From assembly GCA_937922985.1 (NCBI GenBank), contig CALAKV010000057.1:1-6427 (forward strand): a stretch of DNA of 6,427 bases. Direction: 5' to 3'. A model generated the notes under the pieces. The model was not told where the DNA came from, made no database searches, and was given only the letters and a program-made list of their open reading frames with translations. Below, in pieces: positions 4,863-6,427 of the stretch (position 1 is the stretch's first letter; each line of letters starts with the position of its first letter). The stretch is from an uncultured bacterium (GTDB lineage Bacteria; Patescibacteriota; Saccharimonadia; Saccharimonadales; Saccharimonadaceae). A program made the position numbers and the translations under genes.

Positions 4863-6427
4863 TACTCTTACCTTTCATAATCAATTTTAGCATATCTTCA
4901 TTAATTTTGCGATTATCAATCCTGAACAAAAACATCTTTCGCTTATTTTTGTCTAAACGCCAAAACTGTTCAGCGGTAAAAGTCTTACCTATTTGAGGAT
5001 CAATAAACATTGCACCCTTACGGGTATTTTCAGCAACAATAGTGTGACCACTTCTATCTTTAGACCACCACCAAGAAATTTGAAATCTTGAACCTATATT
5101 TGAGTCCTCAATAAAATCAAGAACGTTACCAAAATCAGCATCTTTGATTGTAATATTTTCTCCACGCTTTATCTCGATATAGTTTCTAAGAATATCTTCA
5201 TCTTCCAAACTCCATAGCTCTTTCATCTTTTCAAGATTTCCCAACTTTACCGAACCTCGCAAATTCCCCAAAGCCTCAACATCATAACCTCTTCTTCGCA
5301 TTTCATAGGTTGGCACACATCGCTGGCAATTTATTTGATATTCTCGGGCTTTAGCGTAATTTGGGTTTGTTCCGCTCAAGGCTAATTGCGGTGGAATTTT
5401 AGTTTTTTCTGGCAAAACAAATTCTTCGTTGCGGATTCTAGCTAATCCTGCTTTTTTAGTTTCGTCCTTATCTAATTCACCACGAGCGATTAACTCACCC
5501 TTTGGCGTTTTTACAAAATCATCTTTTCTTTCCAAAAGTTTCTTGTCTACCGGATTTTCGCTTTCATCACCGCCCTCAATCACTCGCACCAAAGTTGCAC
5601 GGCAGCCAAAATGGCGTGGTGGAATCATATCGGGGTTTTTCTGCCATTCTTGCCAAGTCATTCTTTTACTATTCAAATATGAACAGCCAGCTGTAGTGTG
5701 TCCATCGATAATTGCCGAATATTCAATCAAATCATCAGGCTTAAAGTCACTATAAATCCCAGCGTTCACACCTCGACCAACCAAATAACTTGCTGTTGGT
5801 TTGGCTCGTTTCAAAAACCAGCTCATCACACTTTCAATTAGCACACCAGTCGCCAGATTCCGCAAAAAATCGCTCGAATCTTCAGCAAGTAAGGTATCAT
5901 TCCAGCTTTCGCCTTCCAAAAATTGCTTCAAGTCGTTTTCTTGCTTTTCAAAAATCCAGTCTATATATTCTTTTGCGTTGTTAGAAAATTCAGGCGAATC
6001 TTTACCGGCTTTTCGCCCTTCACGATTAGCGCTAAAAATCTTGCCTTCAGTGTAGGCTTGTTTGAAAGTCCTAGTTAGTAAGTCTTTATATTCTTTCGAA
6101 AGTTCGATTTTACCTGTATTTTTAATATCTTTTGCCACACTTTCAAAAATCGTGCGGCTTTGGTCTAAAAAACGGTTTTCAATATCTTGCCACTTCTTGT
6201 CTAAGTTTGAAAAGTGCTTATCTGGTGGTGCTATTTTAGTAGCAGGTTCATTTTCGCTCAAATTCAATTGCTTTTTATTCTCAATTTGAAAACCTAACTG
6301 ATTTGCGACTTCATCTTCGACTTGTTTAACCACTTCATCGCTAACTTTGTCTTTATCCACCATCTTTTTAAAGATTTCAAAGATTGACTCAATTTTAGAC
6401 TTATCTAATTTTGCAAATTTGAATTGC
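4855..6427 (-). CDS. portal(C-term)-MuF-papain-fold toxin fusion protein (5' end outside window)
   Basis: Residues are numbered from ATG 6361-6363. The MuF (Mu gpF / SPP1 gp7) domain ends with the diagnostic box D-G-H-T-T-A-G-C (220-227) and P-P-R-H-F-G-C-R (248-255); such proteins bind the portal and enter the head. A lysine-rich linker follows. About residues 335-485 then match papain-fold toxin 1 (Tox-PL, glutamine-deamidase-like): N-C-Q-R-C with Cys346, R-R-R-G-Y-D-V-E-A (356-364), S-G-H-T with His440 and F-I-D-P-Q with Asp455 and Gln457, an intact Cys-His-Asp set. The ATG at 6363 has no Shine-Dalgarno, and the frame stays open for 21 more codons to the edge with a portal-C-terminus-like sequence (F-K-F-A-K-L-D). 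I therefore treat it as a truncated portal fusion; a separate 502-residue MuF protein is the alternative. TGA stop. Confidence 0.85.
   Translation of the reverse strand, partial: QFKFAKLDKSKIESIFEIFKKMVDKDKVSDEVVKQVEDEVANQLGFQIENKKQLNLSENEPATKIAPPDKHFSNLDKKWQDIENRFLDQSRTIFESVAKDIKNTGKIELSKEYKDLLTRTFKQAYTEGKIFSANREGRKAGKDSPEFSNNAKEYIDWIFEKQENDLKQFLEGESWNDTLLAEDSSDFLRNLATGVLIESVMSWFLKRAKPTASYLVGRGVNAGIYSDFKPDDLIEYSAIIDGHTTAGCSYLNSKRMTWQEWQKNPDMIPPRHFGCRATLVRVIEGGDESENPVDKKLLERKDDFVKTPKGELIARGELDKDETKKAGLARIRNEEFVLPEKTKIPPQLALSGTNPNYAKAREYQINCQRCVPTYEMRRRGYDVEALGNLRGSVKLGNLEKMKELWSLEDEDILRNYIEIKRGENITIKDADFGNVLDFIEDSNIGSRFQISWWWSKDRSGHTIVAENTRKGAMFIDPQIGKTFTAEQFWRLDKNKRKMFLFRIDNRKINEDMLKLIMKGKSNG

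Noticed and set aside
4150..6289. Several plus-strand reading frames of 60-120 codons across the protease and MuF genes
   Set aside because: They lie wholly antisense to well-supported genes, have serine/leucine/phenylalanine-rich compositions typical of antisense frames, and lack convincing ribosome-binding sites or family motifs.
1..6427. CRISPR array, tRNA, attachment site, insertion sequence or altered genetic code
   Set aside because: I saw no repeated spacer pattern, cloverleaf, transposase or integrase. TGA, TAA and TAG all serve as stops at expected gene ends.

Overview
The window is the head-to-neck part of the structural module of a Mu-like tailed phage or prophage. Every gene I can support lies on the minus strand, so transcription runs from the right edge to the left. 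The DNA is AT-rich, roughly 35-40% GC by eye, and uses the standard bacterial code: TAA, TAG and TGA all end genes. Arginine is nonetheless written mostly with CGN codons (14 of 14 in the major capsid gene). That argues against a typical low-GC Firmicutes host and would fit a Patescibacteria/Saccharibacteria-type host, but the host cannot be fixed from this window.

In transcription order the window holds: (1) a long ORF entering from the right edge, whose N-terminal part looks like the end of a portal protein, followed by a Mu gpF/SPP1 gp7 (MuF) domain and then a papain-fold (Tox-PL, glutamine-deamidase-like) toxin domain; (2) a small acidic gene overlapping its 3' end, the best candidate for the matching immunity protein; (3) a promoter and leader hairpin, then a Mu gpI-like prohead protease with an internal start for a separate scaffold, a DUF2190-like decoration protein and a gpT-like major capsid protein, closed by a terminator; (4) a second promoter and leader hairpin, then a head-tail connector, a gpG-like virion morphogenesis protein and a probable tail-terminator/completion protein; (5) a near-consensus promoter driving a 73-residue membrane protein that looks like an independently expressed moron. 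The left 125 bases hold no gene, only a weak terminator candidate.

The genes build the capsid. The portal/MuF protein seeds the head, scaffold and protease guide and mature the gpT shell, the decoration protein coats it, and the connector and completion proteins join head to tail. The promoters divide the module into units, which would let shell proteins needed in hundreds of copies be made independently of the low-copy portal/toxin protein. The most notable points are the portal-MuF-toxin fusion with its overlapping candidate immunity gene, and a promoter-plus-hairpin leader that occurs twice with the same geometry.
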